From positions 1-64,000 of the forward strand of contig JAFGTV010000053.1 in NCBI GenBank assembly GCA_016938875.1: 64,000 bases of DNA. Direction: 5' to 3'. The notes below the pieces were generated by a model that ran no database searches, was not told the origin of the DNA, and saw nothing but the letters and a program-made list of their open reading frames with translations. Positions within the stretch are counted from its first letter, which is position 1. Every line of letters starts with the position of its first letter. Below, in pieces: positions 1-10,663 of this stretch. Source of the DNA: Paracoccaceae bacterium. GTDB lineage: Bacteria > Pseudomonadota > Alphaproteobacteria > Rhodobacterales > Rhodobacteraceae. The translations under genes were made by a program, and so were the position numbers.

Positions 1-11
1 CTGGCCCGCGC

Positions 12-677
12 CTAGGATCCCGCAAACGCCGCCGCGTCACCCCACAGCGCGCGCACCCGCGCATCGCGACCACAGCCTTTGCGATAAAGCTTGTATGCCT
101 CGGCCTTGGTTTTCACGCCGAACCGGGTCAGCACGCGGTCGGAAGATTTGTAATAGTCCTGGTGATACGCCTCGGCCGGAAAGAATGGCCCGGCGGCGAC
201 GATGGGTGTGACGATCTTTTGCCCAAGCGCCGATTGCGCGCTGGCCTTTGCCTTTTCCGCGGCGGCTTTTTGGGCCGGATCAGAGACGAAAATTGCCGTG
301 CGATAGCTGTCGCCCCGGTCACAGAACTGACCGCCCGCGTCCGTCGGATCGACCGAGCGCAGGAAGAGCGACAGGATCTGGTCATAGCTGACAACGTCGG
401 GGTCATATGTGATCTGCACCGCCTCGTAATGCCCGGTTCCGCCGCGTACGACCTGTTTATAGCTGGGATTGGCAACCGTGCCGCCAGTGAACCCGGACAC
501 GACCTCGGACACGCCTTTTACCTTTTCAAAATCGGCCTCGACGCACCAAAAGCAGCCCCCGGCCAGGATGGCGGTCTGCGTCTGGCCTGCGCGGGCCTCG
601 TCACATTCGGCAACAACGCCCAGGGCGATGGCCAGCCCCAGCAGCAGCGGTTTGAACGTGTTGGAAAACAGGGTCAT
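12..677 (-). CDS. msrA: Peptide-methionine (S)-S-oxide reductase, exported
   Basis: Reduces methionine-S-sulfoxide in oxidised proteins. The catalytic motif GGCFWC is present with the nucleophile at Cys42, and a C-terminal Cys near residue 202 (YRKGCG) could act as the resolving residue. Residues 1-30 form a hydrophobic signal peptide ending ARA-GQ, so the enzyme probably works in the periplasm. The start at 677 is chosen because AAAGGAGA lies just upstream; the reading frame stays open much further but without a better site. The protein is 221 aa, normal for MsrA plus a signal sequence. It is transcribed divergently from the aminotransferase at 813. Motif and length leave little doubt about the family; the periplasmic location is inferred from the leader. 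Confidence 0.95.
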   Translation of the reverse strand: MTLFSNTFKPLLLGLAIALGVVAECDEARAGQTQTAILAGGCFWCVEADFEKVKGVSEVVSGFTGGTVANPSYKQVVRGGTGHYEAVQITYDPDVVSYDQILSLFLRSVDPTDAGGQFCDRGDSYRTAIFVSDPAQKAAAEKAKASAQSALGQKIVTPIVAAGPFFPAEAYHQDYYKSSDRVLTRFGVKTKAEAYKLYRKGCGRDARVRALWGDAAAFAGS

Positions 678-812
678 GGGCGGTCTCCTTTGGCGACAAG
701 GATAGCGCCGGGCCCAAGTCGCGCGGAACGCACAAGCCCGTGACCTCACGCAGGTGGGACGGGTTGTAACATTGCGCCCCTCGGCTAGGCTGTCGTCCAA
801 AGGAGTGCGCCC

Positions 813-1721
813 ATGCCCGACCCCGTCACCACCCACCAGGCCCAAGAGGATGCGCGCAACGCGGATATCCTGATCCATGTGAACGGGCGGCTGGTGCCAC
901 GGGCGCAGGCCGTGATCAGTGTCTATGACAGCGGATTCATGCTGGGCGACGGGGTGTGGGAGGGGCTGCGCTTGCATAACGGGCGCTGGGCGTTTCTGGA
1001 CGATCACCTGGATCGTCTGTTCGAGGGCGCGCGCGCGATCGACCTGGATATCGGGCTGGACCGCGCCGGCGTGCTCGCCGCGCTGGAGGAGGTGCGCACG
1101 GCCAACGCAATGCAGACCGACGCCCATGCCCGGCTGATGGTAACGCGTGGGGTAAAGGTGCGCCCGTTTCAGCATCCCGGGCTGTCACGCAGCGGGCCGA
1201 CGCGGGTGATCATCATGGAACATTCGCGCCCCGCCATTCCGCGCCCGATCCGGCTGGCGACCGTGCCCCATATTCGCGGCCTGCCGATGAGCCAGGACCC
1301 CAAGCTGAATTCCCACTCCAAGCTGAACTGCATCCTGGCCTGTATCGCCGCCGAAAAGGCCGGGGCGGACGAGGCGTTGATGCTGGACGTGCATGGCTTC
1401 GTCAACACGACCAACGCCTGCAACTTTTTCATCGTGCGCAAGGGGGCGGTTTGGACCAGCACCGGGGATTACTGCATGAACGGGATCACCCGGGCCAAGG
1501 TGATCCAGCTGTGCCGGGACAATGACATTCCGGTGTTCGAACGTAACTATTCCCTGGTCGATACCTATGGCGCGGACGAGGCGTTCCTGACGGGCAGTTT
1601 CGGGGGTCAGACGCCAGTGGCGGAAATCGACGGGCGGATGATCGGCGACGGGGTCATGGGGCCGGTGACGACGCGAATCAGGGATCTTTATGCGGCTCTG
1701 ATTCAGCAGGAAACGGCCTGA
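813..1721 (+). CDS. PLP fold-type IV aminotransferase-like protein
   Basis: Belongs to the class IV aminotransferases (branched-chain / D-amino-acid aminotransferase / aminodeoxychorismate lyase superfamily). The PLP lysine is Lys170 in SHSKLN. The usual motif GxVxExxxxNxF around residues 195-205 reads [11 protein letters not shown], so the Glu that normally contacts the PLP ring nitrogen is a Thr (Thr199). This suggests a divergent subfamily, and substrate cannot be assigned. At 302 aa it is normal length. The stop overlaps the start of the next gene (TGATG), which implies translational coupling to the sulfotransferase-like protein. It may be annotated as ilvE elsewhere, but I would not assume a role in branched-chain amino acid synthesis. 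Confidence 0.85.
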   Translation: MPDPVTTHQAQEDARNADILIHVNGRLVPRAQAVISVYDSGFMLGDGVWEGLRLHNGRWAFLDDHLDRLFEGARAIDLDIGLDRAGVLAALEEVRTANAMQTDAHARLMVTRGVKVRPFQHPGLSRSGPTRVIIMEHSRPAIPRPIRLATVPHIRGLPMSQDPKLNSHSKLNCILACIAAEKAGADEALMLDVHGFVNTTNACNFFIVRKGAVWTSTGDYCMNGITRAKVIQLCRDNDIPVFERNYSLVDTYGADEAFLTGSFGGQTPVAEIDGRMIGDGVMGPVTTRIRDLYAALIQQETA

Positions 1722-2439
1722 TGCGCATCGCGACGTGGTCTGGACCGCGCAACCTGTCGACCGCGATGATGTATGCCTTTGCCGCGCGGGGCGACTGTGC
1801 CGTGTGGGACGAGCCGTTCTATGCCGCCTACCTGGCGCGCACGGGCCTGAACCATCCGATGCGCGACGAAATCATTGCCGCCGGAGAGGTCGATGCGGCC
1901 AAGGTGGCCGCGCGCCTGACGGGCCCGGTGCCGGGGGGCAAGCCGCATTTCTATCAGAAACACATGTGCCAGCACATGTTGCCCGGCATGCCGCGCGGCT
2001 GGATGCGGGAGGTCACCAACGTTTTCCTTATCCGCCACCCGGCGCGCGTGCTGGCCAGTTTTGCCGCGAAATACGAAAACCCCACGCTGGCCGATATCGG
2101 CTTCGTCCAGCAGGCCGAGTTGTTCGACGATGTGGCGCAGGCGACGGGCGAGGCGCCCATCGTCATCGACAGCGGTGATATCAGGGCAAGCCCCGAGGGG
2201 ATGATGCAAAAGCTGTGCGCGGCGCTGGGGATCTGCTTTGCGCCCAGGATGCTGCGCTGGCCGGCGGGCGGTCACGCCCAGGATGGGGTCTGGGCGCCGG
2301 TCTGGTACGGGGCGGTGCATCGCAGCACCGGTTTCGCCGGACCTGAGGGGGCATTGCCGGATTTGTCACCCGACTATGCGCGGCTGGCCGACCAGGCGCT
2401 GACCCATTATCAGCGCCTGGCCACGTATCGTTTGATGCC

Positions 2440-2443
<4 letters not shown>
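1721..2443 (+). CDS. Sulfotransferase-like P-loop protein paired with aminotransferase
   Basis: A 240-aa protein with a sulfotransferase-like fold. The N-terminal WSGPRNLST (residues 6-14) resembles the 5'-phosphosulfate-binding loop, and [14 protein letters not shown] resembles the 3'-phosphate-binding segment of PAPS-dependent sulfotransferases. It begins on the last base of the upstream aminotransferase stop codon, so the two are almost certainly co-translated. From memory, the same two domains occur fused in some eukaryotic branched-chain-aminotransferase-like proteins, which would support a joint pathway, but I cannot check this here. Acceptor and even donor are unknown. It converges on argG with a four-base shared stop (TTAG). 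Confidence 0.75.
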
Positions 2444-3660
<1,217 letters not shown>

Positions 3661-3767
3661 GAGGGACTCCCGTCTGACGGACAACGCGCGGCGGATAGCG
3701 GGTTTTCCCGGGCAGGGCAAGGGAAGCGCGGCTTGCACAGCGCCGCGGAACCGGCCAAAGCTGCACC

Positions 3768-5018
3768 ATGAGCGATTTTTCCGATAAAGCCCGTGCCGCC
3801 GAACAGGCCCTGCGCCACGTTTTCCCACCCACGCCCTTGCAGCGCAACGATCACCTGTGCGCGCGGTTCGGCGCAGATATCTGGCTAAAGCGTGAGGATC
3901 TCAGCCCGGTGCGGTCCTACAAGATCCGCGGTGCCTTCAACGCCATGCGCAAGGTTCTGGCCGAGCGGCCCGATCAGGGCGTGTTCGTGTGCGCCAGTGC
4001 GGGCAACCATGCCCAGGGCGTGGCCTATGTGTGCCGGCATTTCGGGGTGCGCGGGGTGATCTTTATGCCGGTGACGACGCCGCAGCAAAAGATCGACAAG
4101 ACCCGCACCTTTGGCGGCGAGAATATCGAGATCCGCCTGACAGGGGACTATTTCGACGACACGCTGGCCTCGGCCCAGGCCTATTGCGCCCAGGTGGGGG
4201 CGCATTTCCTGTCGCCGTTCGACGATGCCGACGTGATCGAGGGGCAGGCCTCTGTCGCGGTGGAAATCATGGATGCGCTGAACCAGGCGCCCGACCTGGT
4301 GATCCTGCCGGTGGGCGGTGGTGGATTGGCGGCGGGGGTCGTGTCCTATCTGCGCGCCGCGGCGCCCGAGACCGCGTTCGTGTTCGTGGAACCGGCCGGG
4401 GGCGCCTCGCTCAGTGCGGCGGTGGCGGCCGGGGCGCCGGTGACCCTGCCAAGGGTGGATACCTTTGTTGACGGCGCGGCCGTGGCGCGGATCGGTGAGC
4501 AGACCTTTGCCCGCCTGGCGGGGAGCGTGGCGGCGGGCGATGTGTTGTTGGCACCCGAGGACCGGATTTGCGCCACCATGCTGGAAATGCTGAATGTCGA
4601 GGGCATCGTGCTGGAACCGGCCGGCGCGCTGGCCGTCGATGTGTTGCCGGCCCTGGCTGAGCGGATCCCGGGCAAATCGGTGGTCTGTGTCACCTCGGGG
4701 GGCAATTTCGATTTCGAACGCCTGCCAGAGGTCAAGGAGCGCGCCCAGCGCTATTCCGGGGTCAAGAAATACTTTATCCTTCGGCTGCCCCAACGCCCCG
4801 GCGCGCTGCGCGATTTCCTGGATCTGCTGGGCCCCGAGGATGACATCGCCCGGTTCGAATATCTCAAGAAATCCGCGCGCAACTTCGGCTCTGTGCTGAT
4901 CGGGATCGAAACGAAACAGGCCGAGAATTTTCCCGCCCTGTTCGCGCGCCTGGATGCTGGTGGGTTCGTCTACCGAGACATCACCGAGGATGCGACCCTG
5001 GCCGAATTCCTGATCTAG
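3768..5018 (+). CDS. ilvA: Threonine ammonia-lyase (threonine dehydratase)
   Basis: PLP-dependent deamination of threonine to 2-oxobutanoate, the first step to isoleucine. PLP Lys52 is in [18 protein letters not shown] (residues 78-85) and the phosphate-binding loop VGGGGLAAG are present. The C-terminal ~85 residues (from about 333, [15 protein letters not shown]) form one ACT-like regulatory domain, which usually means allosteric control. At 416 aa it matches the shorter single-ACT type. No strong Shine-Dalgarno sequence is visible before the ATG. Its stop shares the CTAG tetranucleotide with the convergent Hpt gene. Confidence 0.95.
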   Translation: MSDFSDKARAAEQALRHVFPPTPLQRNDHLCARFGADIWLKREDLSPVRSYKIRGAFNAMRKVLAERPDQGVFVCASAGNHAQGVAYVCRHFGVRGVIFMPVTTPQQKIDKTRTFGGENIEIRLTGDYFDDTLASAQAYCAQVGAHFLSPFDDADVIEGQASVAVEIMDALNQAPDLVILPVGGGGLAAGVVSYLRAAAPETAFVFVEPAGGASLSAAVAAGAPVTLPRVDTFVDGAAVARIGEQTFARLAGSVAAGDVLLAPEDRICATMLEMLNVEGIVLEPAGALAVDVLPALAERIPGKSVVCVTSGGNFDFERLPEVKERAQRYSGVKKYFILRLPQRPGALRDFLDLLGPEDDIARFEYLKKSARNFGSVLIGIETKQAENFPALFARLDAGGFVYRDITEDATLAEFLI

Positions 5019-5344
5019 GCGACACTGCGCCCGGCCGTTGGTGGGTCCAGCAACGCGGACTTTGACTTGGCGTAGCAGTCCAGCAGCGGGTCCAACATGA
5101 CCGATTCCCCGCGCCTGATCTGGTGTTCCAATCCATGGCACAGAATGCAAAAGCGTTTGAGGCCCAGGTTCAACGCGGACCCGCGCACGAAATGCAGGTC
5201 GTCGGGCAGGCGGTCGGGATCGGGCGCGGCGCGCAACCTGTCCATGACCTCGTCCACCTCTTCCAGGAAAAGCTCCAGCACCTCGTCATAGGCGTCCTCG
5301 CCCACCTCGTTGCGCAACTCCTCAACACGCGCCCAATCAATCAT
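5015..5344 (-). CDS. Stand-alone histidine phosphotransfer (Hpt) protein
   Basis: A 109-aa all-helical Hpt-like protein. The phosphorylatable histidine is probably His51 in DLHFVRGSALNLGL, close to the family pattern HxxKGxxxxxG but with Arg instead of Lys. The start at 5344 (MIDWARVEE) follows a good GGAGGG ribosome-binding site; a longer frame adds 13 residues with no homology. It is transcribed away from the response regulator-phosphatase at 5509, 164 bp upstream. I infer that the two may form a phosphorelay branch, the Hpt supplying or removing phosphate from that regulator. No sensor kinase is in the window. Confidence 0.85.
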   Translation of the reverse strand: MIDWARVEELRNEVGEDAYDEVLELFLEEVDEVMDRLRAAPDPDRLPDDLHFVRGSALNLGLKRFCILCHGLEHQIRRGESVMLDPLLDCYAKSKSALLDPPTAGRSVA

Positions 5345-5508
5345 TACACCCTCCAACACAACAACAATGCCCCCACCGTGCACGTGACCCTAGGTCGGCA
5401 GGATTAACAGGATGTAATCCAGCCGTGGCGAATTAGCTCGAAAGCGATCTTTTACGCGCCGTTAAGGGGGCGGTCCTATTCAGGGCCCAGTCACTCGCAG
5501 GGATCGCC

Positions 5509-6768
5509 GTGAATCATCAGACCGACCCCACCGCTCTTTCGCCGGATCAGCCGTCCCTCGTGCGGCTGGTGCTGCTGGTCGATGACAGCCGTCTGCAAAG
5601 GCGGATTCTTCGCGCCTCGCTGGAGCGGTGGGGTTACACCGTGGCCGAATGCGGATCGGGTGAAGAGGCGCTGGAGATTTGCCAGGCCCGGGCGGTGGAC
5701 CTGATCATCAGCGACTGGATGATGCCGGGCATGAACGGGCCAGAGTTTTGCCAAGCGTTCCGGGAATTGCCGCGCGAAAGCTATGGATATTTCATCCTGC
5801 TCACCTCGAAATCCGAAACCGTCGAGATGGTGCATGGCCTGGATGTAGGGGCTGATGAGTTCCTGACAAAACCTGTGAATGCCAGCGAATTGCGCGCCCG
5901 CATAGCCTCGGGCGAGCGGATCATGCAGATGGAACACCAGCTGCGTGAAAAGAACCGGCTGCTCAGCGCAACCCTGGACGAATTGCGCGCGCTTTACGAT
6001 GCGCTGGACCGCGACCTGGTCGAGGCGCGCAAGCTGCAACAATCGCTGGTGCACGAACGCGCTCGCCGCTTTGGCGGGTCCGAGGTGTCGCTGCTGTTGC
6101 GGCCCTGCGGCCATGTGGGCGGCGACCTGGTGGGGTTTTTCCCAGCGGGCGAGGGGCATGTCGGGCTGTTTTCCATTGACGTTTCGGGCCATGGGATCAG
6201 CTCTGCCATGATCACGGCGCGTCTGGCGGGTCTGTTGACCTCCAGCTCGGCCGAGCAAAACCTCGCGCTGGAGGTCGCGCCGGATGGCACGATCCATGCC
6301 CGCCCCCCCGAAGAGGTGGCCGCGCATCTCAACCGCCTGCTGCTGGATGAGATCGAGACAGAGCATTATTTCACCCTGCTTCTGGCCATTGTAACGCTGG
6401 AAACCGGTGCGCTCAGCCTTGTTCAGGCGGGTCATCCCTATCCGGCAATCCAGCGGGTGGACGGGCGGGTGGACTATCTGGGCCAGGGCGGCCTGCCCAT
6501 CGGCCTGATCCCCGATGCCCGGTTCGATCCGGTGACGGCGCAACTGGGGCCCGGGGACAGGATGTTGCTGGCCTCTGACGGGATCACCGAATGCACTGCG
6601 CCATCGGGCGCGCAACTGGGCGAAGAGGGTCTATGCCGCCTGATGCAGGCCAATGCACAGGCGCGAGGCCAGGCGTTCTTTGACGCGCTGCTGGGCGATT
6701 TGACGGCCTATGCAGGCGGGGCGGACTTTTCCGATGACATCTCGGCGGTGCTGTTCGAATTCGGCTAG
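5509..6768 (+). CDS. Response regulator with SpoIIE/PP2C-type phosphatase output
   Basis: A 419-aa regulator with a receiver domain at residues 20-140 (acidic pocket DD25-26, phosphoacceptor Asp69 in IISDWMMPGM, Lys121 in LTKPV), a helical linker at about 140-185 rich in coiled-coil heptads, and a PP2C-like serine phosphatase domain at about 190-419 (metal ligands in GGDLVG, IDVSGHGISSAM and GDRMLLASDG). This is the RsbU/HsbR architecture, which normally dephosphorylates an anti-sigma-factor antagonist in partner-switching. No STAS or HATPase anti-sigma gene is adjacent. The start is GTG. Next to a divergent Hpt protein and convergent with a Nudix gene (shared CTAG stop). Confidence 0.9.
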   Translation: MNHQTDPTALSPDQPSLVRLVLLVDDSRLQRRILRASLERWGYTVAECGSGEEALEICQARAVDLIISDWMMPGMNGPEFCQAFRELPRESYGYFILLTSKSETVEMVHGLDVGADEFLTKPVNASELRARIASGERIMQMEHQLREKNRLLSATLDELRALYDALDRDLVEARKLQQSLVHERARRFGGSEVSLLLRPCGHVGGDLVGFFPAGEGHVGLFSIDVSGHGISSAMITARLAGLLTSSSAEQNLALEVAPDGTIHARPPEEVAAHLNRLLLDEIETEHYFTLLLAIVTLETGALSLVQAGHPYPAIQRVDGRVDYLGQGGLPIGLIPDARFDPVTAQLGPGDRMLLASDGITECTAPSGAQLGEEGLCRLMQANAQARGQAFFDALLGDLTAYAGGADFSDDISAVLFEFG

Positions 6769-7211
6769 CGGTGCCAGCCCAGGTAACGGCGGACGAAATG
6801 CCGATCCCCGGCATTGCCCAGCTGGGTTACGGCCTCTTCGACGGGCATCCACAGGGCGGTGTGGCCCGGCTCGGTCGGTTGGCCGTGGGGGCGAATGGGG
6901 CGGGCCAGGTAGATCGTGCACAGCTTTTCCGCCCAGAGGTCGTATTCGGGCATATAGGTGAAACGGCGAAACGCGCCCAGCCGCCGGTCTACCCGGATCC
7001 GCCAGCCGGTTTCCTCGAACACCTCGCGATGCAACGCGCCAAGGGGTGATTCGCCGGGGTCGATCCCGCCGCCGGGCAACTGGAATTCCGGCTCTGGCTC
7101 GCGCTGATGGGTCAGCAAAAGCGACCCGCCGCGCGCCAGCACCGCATAGGCACCGGGCCGCAGCGTATATCGTTGGCCTTGCTGGATGGGTTCCCCGAAA
7201 CGCCTGATCAT
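6765..7211 (-). CDS. Nudix hydrolase
   Basis: A 148-aa Nudix pyrophosphatase with the complete box at residues 47-70 (PGGGIDPGES...HREVFEETGW). It hydrolyses a nucleoside diphosphate linked to some group X; the substrate cannot be read from sequence. The start at 7211 (MIRRFGEP) is preceded by AAGGGGC. It is divergent from hslO and converges on the response regulator with a four-base overlap. One of three Nudix proteins in this window; it is closest in style to housecleaning Nudix proteins. Confidence 0.88.
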   Translation of the reverse strand: MIRRFGEPIQQGQRYTLRPGAYAVLARGGSLLLTHQREPEPEFQLPGGGIDPGESPLGALHREVFEETGWRIRVDRRLGAFRRFTYMPEYDLWAEKLCTIYLARPIRPHGQPTEPGHTALWMPVEEAVTQLGNAGDRHFVRRYLGWHR

Positions 7212-7222
7212 CGTCCGCCCCT

Positions 7223-7251
7223 TTGTGCCCCGGCTCAACCCTCTATATAAG
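7223..7251 (+). promoter_or_regulatory. Probable hslO promoter
   Basis: TTGTGC at 7223-7228 and TATAAG at 7246-7251 are separated by 17 bases, 36 bases before the hslO start. The box is part of TATATAA, an AT-rich island in GC-rich sequence. Assigned by inspection only. Confidence 0.45.
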
Positions 7252-7287
7252 GCGGGTATGCCAAGGCCCAGAGCCCAAGGAAACCCC

Positions 7288-8289
7288 ATGTCACTCGGAT
7301 CGCAGATCGCCTGGGACGATACCGTCCTGCCCTTTCAGTTGGACCGCAGCGATATCCGCGGCCGCGTAGCGCGGCTGGACGGTGTGCTGGATCAGGTTCT
7401 CGCCCAGCACGCCTATCCGCCCGAGATCGAGGCGCTGGTGGCCGAGGCCGCGCTGTTGACCGCGCTGATCGGTCAGACGATCAAGCTGCGCTGGCGGCTG
7501 AGCCTTCAGGTGCGTGGCGATGGTCCCGCCCGGCTGATCGCCACCGATTACTACGCCCCCACCCAGGATGGCGCACCGGCGCGGATCCGGGCCTATGCCA
7601 GTTACGACGCCGACCGCCTGGTGTCCGGTGCCGAGCCGTTCAGCCAGATCGGCAAGGGTTACTTCGCCATGTTGATCGACCAGGGCCGGGACATGGTGCC
7701 CTATCAGGGGATAACGCCGATCGCGGGCGGATCTCTTTCGGCCTGTGCAGAGACGTATTTCGCCCAGTCCGAGCAGTTGCCGACGCGCTTTGCGCTCAGC
7801 TTTGGGCGGGCGCAGATCCCGGGTCAGGCGGAGCGCTGGCGCGGGGGCGGCGTGATGCTCCAACTGATGCCCGAGGGGTCCGTGTCCGGTGCGCAGGAGG
7901 GCGCCAGCGGGGATGCGGGCCTGATGCATGCCGATGACATCCTCGACGGGGACGAGGCCGAAAACTGGACCCGCGCCAATACCCTGCTGGATACGGTCGA
8001 AGAGATGGAGCTGATCGGCCCGACGGTGCAACCGACCGATCTTTTGGTGCGGCTGTTTCACGAGGAACGCCCAAGGGTCTTTGACGCCCAACTGGTGACC
8101 TTTGGCTGCACCTGTTCCGAGGACCGCGTGCGGCAAAGCCTGTCGATCTATTCGGCCAAGGATATCAGCCACATGACCACGCCAGAGGGGATCGTCACCG
8201 CCGATTGCCAGTTCTGCGGTGCCCATTACGAAATGGACCCCGCCACCCTGGGGTTCGAGGCCGAGGCCGCCAAAGATGACGACGCCTGA
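7288..8289 (+). CDS. hslO: Hsp33 redox-regulated holdase chaperone
   Basis: Cytoplasmic chaperone activated when oxidation releases its zinc and unfolds the C-terminal switch. The four zinc ligands are visible as CxC (Cys274, Cys276 in FGCTCSED) and CxxC (Cys307, Cys310 in DCQFCG). At 333 aa it is slightly longer than the E. coli protein, with an acidic tail. The start at 7288 is preceded by AAGGAAA. The last 14 bases overlap the start of the CoA pyrophosphatase gene, and cca follows with another overlap, so this is an operon. Confidence 0.95.
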   Translation: MSLGSQIAWDDTVLPFQLDRSDIRGRVARLDGVLDQVLAQHAYPPEIEALVAEAALLTALIGQTIKLRWRLSLQVRGDGPARLIATDYYAPTQDGAPARIRAYASYDADRLVSGAEPFSQIGKGYFAMLIDQGRDMVPYQGITPIAGGSLSACAETYFAQSEQLPTRFALSFGRAQIPGQAERWRGGGVMLQLMPEGSVSGAQEGASGDAGLMHADDILDGDEAENWTRANTLLDTVEEMELIGPTVQPTDLLVRLFHEERPRVFDAQLVTFGCTCSEDRVRQSLSIYSAKDISHMTTPEGIVTADCQFCGAHYEMDPATLGFEAEAAKDDDA

Positions 8290-8878
8290 TCCCATCGGCC
8301 CCCTGCGCGCGGCGCTTGCCCGGTCCGGGGGGGCCACATCGGATCATGACCTGAACCCGGATTTCGTGATGCCCGAGGGGCGTGTGCTGCGCCCTGCCGC
8401 GGTTCTGGTCGCCCTTCGGCCCGGTCCGGGGGGGCTACGGCTGATCCTGACCAAACGCTCTTCGCGGCTGAAACACCATCCTGGTCAGATCGCCTTCCCC
8501 GGTGGCAAGCTGGACGAGGGCGATAGCGGCCCCGTCGCCGCCGCCCTGCGCGAGGCGCAAGAGGAAATCGGCCTGCCCCCCGAAACGGTCGAGGTGTTGG
8601 GCACCATGCCGCCCCATGAAACCGTCACAGGCTTTACCGTCACGCCGGTTTTGGGCCATGTTCGGCACGATTTCGATCCGATCCCCGAGGCCGGCGAGGT
8701 CGATGAGGTGTTCGAGGTGCCCTTTGCCCATGTGATAACGCCGGCGCATTTCGCGGTGCAGTCGCGGTTTTGGCGTGGGCAAAAGCGGCACTATTACACC
8801 GTGCCGTACGGCCCCTATTATATCTGGGGGGCCACCGCGCGAATCCTGCGCGCGTTGGCGGATCGGGTGGCACCATGA
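8276..8878 (+). CDS. Nudix CoA pyrophosphatase
   Basis: A 200-aa Nudix protein of the coenzyme A diphosphatase group. The Nudix box (GGKLDEGD...REAQEEIGL) is directly preceded by LLKHHPG-type sequence (RLKHHPGQIAFPGG), the signature that separates CoA-hydrolysing members from other Nudix enzymes. It would split CoA or oxidised CoA into 3',5'-ADP and phosphopantetheine. Its start lies inside the end of hslO and its stop overlaps the cca start (ATGA), so translation is coupled on both sides. The hslO-nudix-cca order is, to my knowledge, common in Rhodobacteraceae. Confidence 0.9.
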   Translation: MTTPDPIGPLRAALARSGGATSDHDLNPDFVMPEGRVLRPAAVLVALRPGPGGLRLILTKRSSRLKHHPGQIAFPGGKLDEGDSGPVAAALREAQEEIGLPPETVEVLGTMPPHETVTGFTVTPVLGHVRHDFDPIPEAGEVDEVFEVPFAHVITPAHFAVQSRFWRGQKRHYYTVPYGPYYIWGATARILRALADRVAP

Positions 8879-10026
8879 TGCGGGTGACGGGCGATTGGTT
8901 CTTTGCCGACCATACCCAGGCGGTCTGTGCGATGTTGACGCGGGCCGGGCACCAGGCGCTGTTTGTGGGCGGGTGTGTGCGCAACGCGTTGTTGGGCGCG
9001 CCGGTCAGCGATATCGACATCGCCACCGATGCCCGGCCCGACCGTGTGATGACGCTGGCGCAGGCGGCGGGGCTGAAGCCTGTGCCGACCGGCATAGACC
9101 ACGGCACGATCACCGTCGTCGCGGGGCATCTGCCGCATGAGGTGACGACCTTTCGCCGCGATATAGAGACGTTCGGCCGGCACGCCGTCGTGGCCTATGC
9201 CGACACGATCCAAGAGGACGCCCACCGTCGTGATTTCACGATGAACGCGCTTTACGCCACGCCGGACGGGGTGGTTCTGGACCCGCTGGGGGGGCTGGCC
9301 GATCTGGCCGCGCGGCGGGTGCGGTTTATCGACGATGCCGACGACCGCATCCGCGAGGATTACCTGCGTATCCTGCGGTTTTTCCGGTTTCATGCCTGGT
9401 ACGGCGATCCGGCGGGCGGGTTGGATGCCGATGGCCTGGCGGCCTGTGGGTCGAATGCGGCCGGGGTAGAGACGCTTTCGCGCGAACGGGTCGGGGCAGA
9501 GATCAAGAAACTGCTATCCGCCCCCGATCCCGGACAGAGTGTTGCCGCCATGGCCCAGGCGGGCATCCTGGCCCGGGCCCTGCCAGGGGCTGAGGCGCGC
9601 GTTCTGCCGGTTCTGATCCATCTGGAGGGGCTTTGGGATCTGCCGCCCGATCCGATCAGGCGGCTGGCTGCCTTGGGCGGGTCCGATCACGCCGATCTGC
9701 TGCGCCTGAGCCGGGTCGAGGCGCGGCGGCTGGACCATCTGCGCGCGGCGATGGGGTCGGCCGAGGGCCCGGCCGCGCTGGGCTATCGGTTGGGGGCGGC
9801 GGACGCGTGCGACGCGGTGCTGCTGCGCGCGGCGATGTTTGAAACGGTCCCGGATCCTGACGCGCGTGCGGATATCGCGCACGGCGCCGCGGCACGGTTT
9901 CCCGTCACCGCGCAGGATCTGATGCCCGCGCTGTCTGGCCCCGAACTGGGTGCCCGCCTGAAAGAGCTGGAGGCGCGCTGGATCGCGTCAGGCTTTACGC
10001 TCAGCCGTCAACAACTGCTGGGCTAG
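8875..10026 (+). CDS. cca: CCA tRNA nucleotidyltransferase / poly(A) polymerase family
   Basis: Adds or repairs the 3' CCA of tRNAs (class II nucleotidyltransferase). The GGCVRN loop at residues 32-37 is followed by the catalytic pair DID (Asp46, Asp48), then RRDFTMNALY and the RIREDYLRILRFFRFH helix characteristic of this family. The 383-aa length is normal for the bacterial short form without an HD domain. The start is the first ATG of ATGATG, which overlaps the upstream stop by four bases. Some relatives only add polyA or only CC or A, and sequence alone does not decide this here. Confidence 0.92.
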   Translation: MMRVTGDWFFADHTQAVCAMLTRAGHQALFVGGCVRNALLGAPVSDIDIATDARPDRVMTLAQAAGLKPVPTGIDHGTITVVAGHLPHEVTTFRRDIETFGRHAVVAYADTIQEDAHRRDFTMNALYATPDGVVLDPLGGLADLAARRVRFIDDADDRIREDYLRILRFFRFHAWYGDPAGGLDADGLAACGSNAAGVETLSRERVGAEIKKLLSAPDPGQSVAAMAQAGILARALPGAEARVLPVLIHLEGLWDLPPDPIRRLAALGGSDHADLLRLSRVEARRLDHLRAAMGSAEGPAALGYRLGAADACDAVLLRAAMFETVPDPDARADIAHGAAARFPVTAQDLMPALSGPELGARLKELEARWIASGFTLSRQQLLG

Positions 10027-10032
10027 GCGGGC

Positions 10033-10617
10033 ATGACGCTTGATCCGTTGTATTTCTTTGTCTTTGCGGGCCTCTTTTCGCCAGGTCCGAACGTCATTTT
10101 GCTGACCGCATCGGGGGCGCGGTTCGGGTTTCGGCGCACCCTGCCCCACGTGGCGGGGGTGGTGGCCGGGGTTGGCATCACCTCGGGCTTGACGGGGCTG
10201 GGGATCGGGGCGCTGGTGTTGGCGCAGCCGGGGGTTGCGCTGGTTCTGCGGGGGCTGGCGGCGGCGTGGATCCTGTGGATGGCGTGGACGTTGTTGACCG
10301 CCGCGCGCCAGCCCTATGGCGCGGATCGCGACCGGCCGTTCACGTTCGTGCAGGCGGTTCTGTTCCAATGGGTGAACCCCAAGGTCTGGGCCGTGGCGCT
10401 GGCCGCCGCGTCCGGCTATGGCGCGGGCCTGACCCCGCTGGCCGAGGCCACGCGGCTGGCCACGGCATTTTCGGGCCTGAACCTGTTCGTTTGCCTGTTC
10501 TGGTCCTTTGCCGGGTCGCTTTTGTCCTATCTGCTGCGCGATGCGCGGGCCTGGCGGGTCTTTATGGGCGCGATGGCGCTGGCCTTGGCGGCGTCTGCGG
10601 GATTGGTTTTCCTGTAG
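10033..10617 (+). CDS. LysE/ArgO family amino-acid exporter
   Basis: A 194-aa integral membrane protein with about six hydrophobic helices. The N-terminal motif FSPGPNVILLTASGARFG is the family hallmark (PGPN near residue 18). These proteins export lysine, arginine, threonine or homoserine lactones; substrate is not predictable. It starts six bases after cca and probably shares its transcript. A MarR gene in the window is too far away to be an obvious regulator. Confidence 0.88.
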   Translation: MTLDPLYFFVFAGLFSPGPNVILLTASGARFGFRRTLPHVAGVVAGVGITSGLTGLGIGALVLAQPGVALVLRGLAAAWILWMAWTLLTAARQPYGADRDRPFTFVQAVLFQWVNPKVWAVALAAASGYGAGLTPLAEATRLATAFSGLNLFVCLFWSFAGSLLSYLLRDARAWRVFMGAMALALAASAGLVFL

Positions 10618-10663
10618 CGGAAACGGGGCTATATCGGTTCTTGTTCAGCGCAAAGGCCATCCC

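Noticed and set aside
7186-7287. Upstream extension of hslO by 34 codons
   Set aside because: It overlaps the promoter-like TATATAA and the Nudix start on the other strand; the ATG at 7288 has a good ribosome-binding site and matches the usual Hsp33 start.
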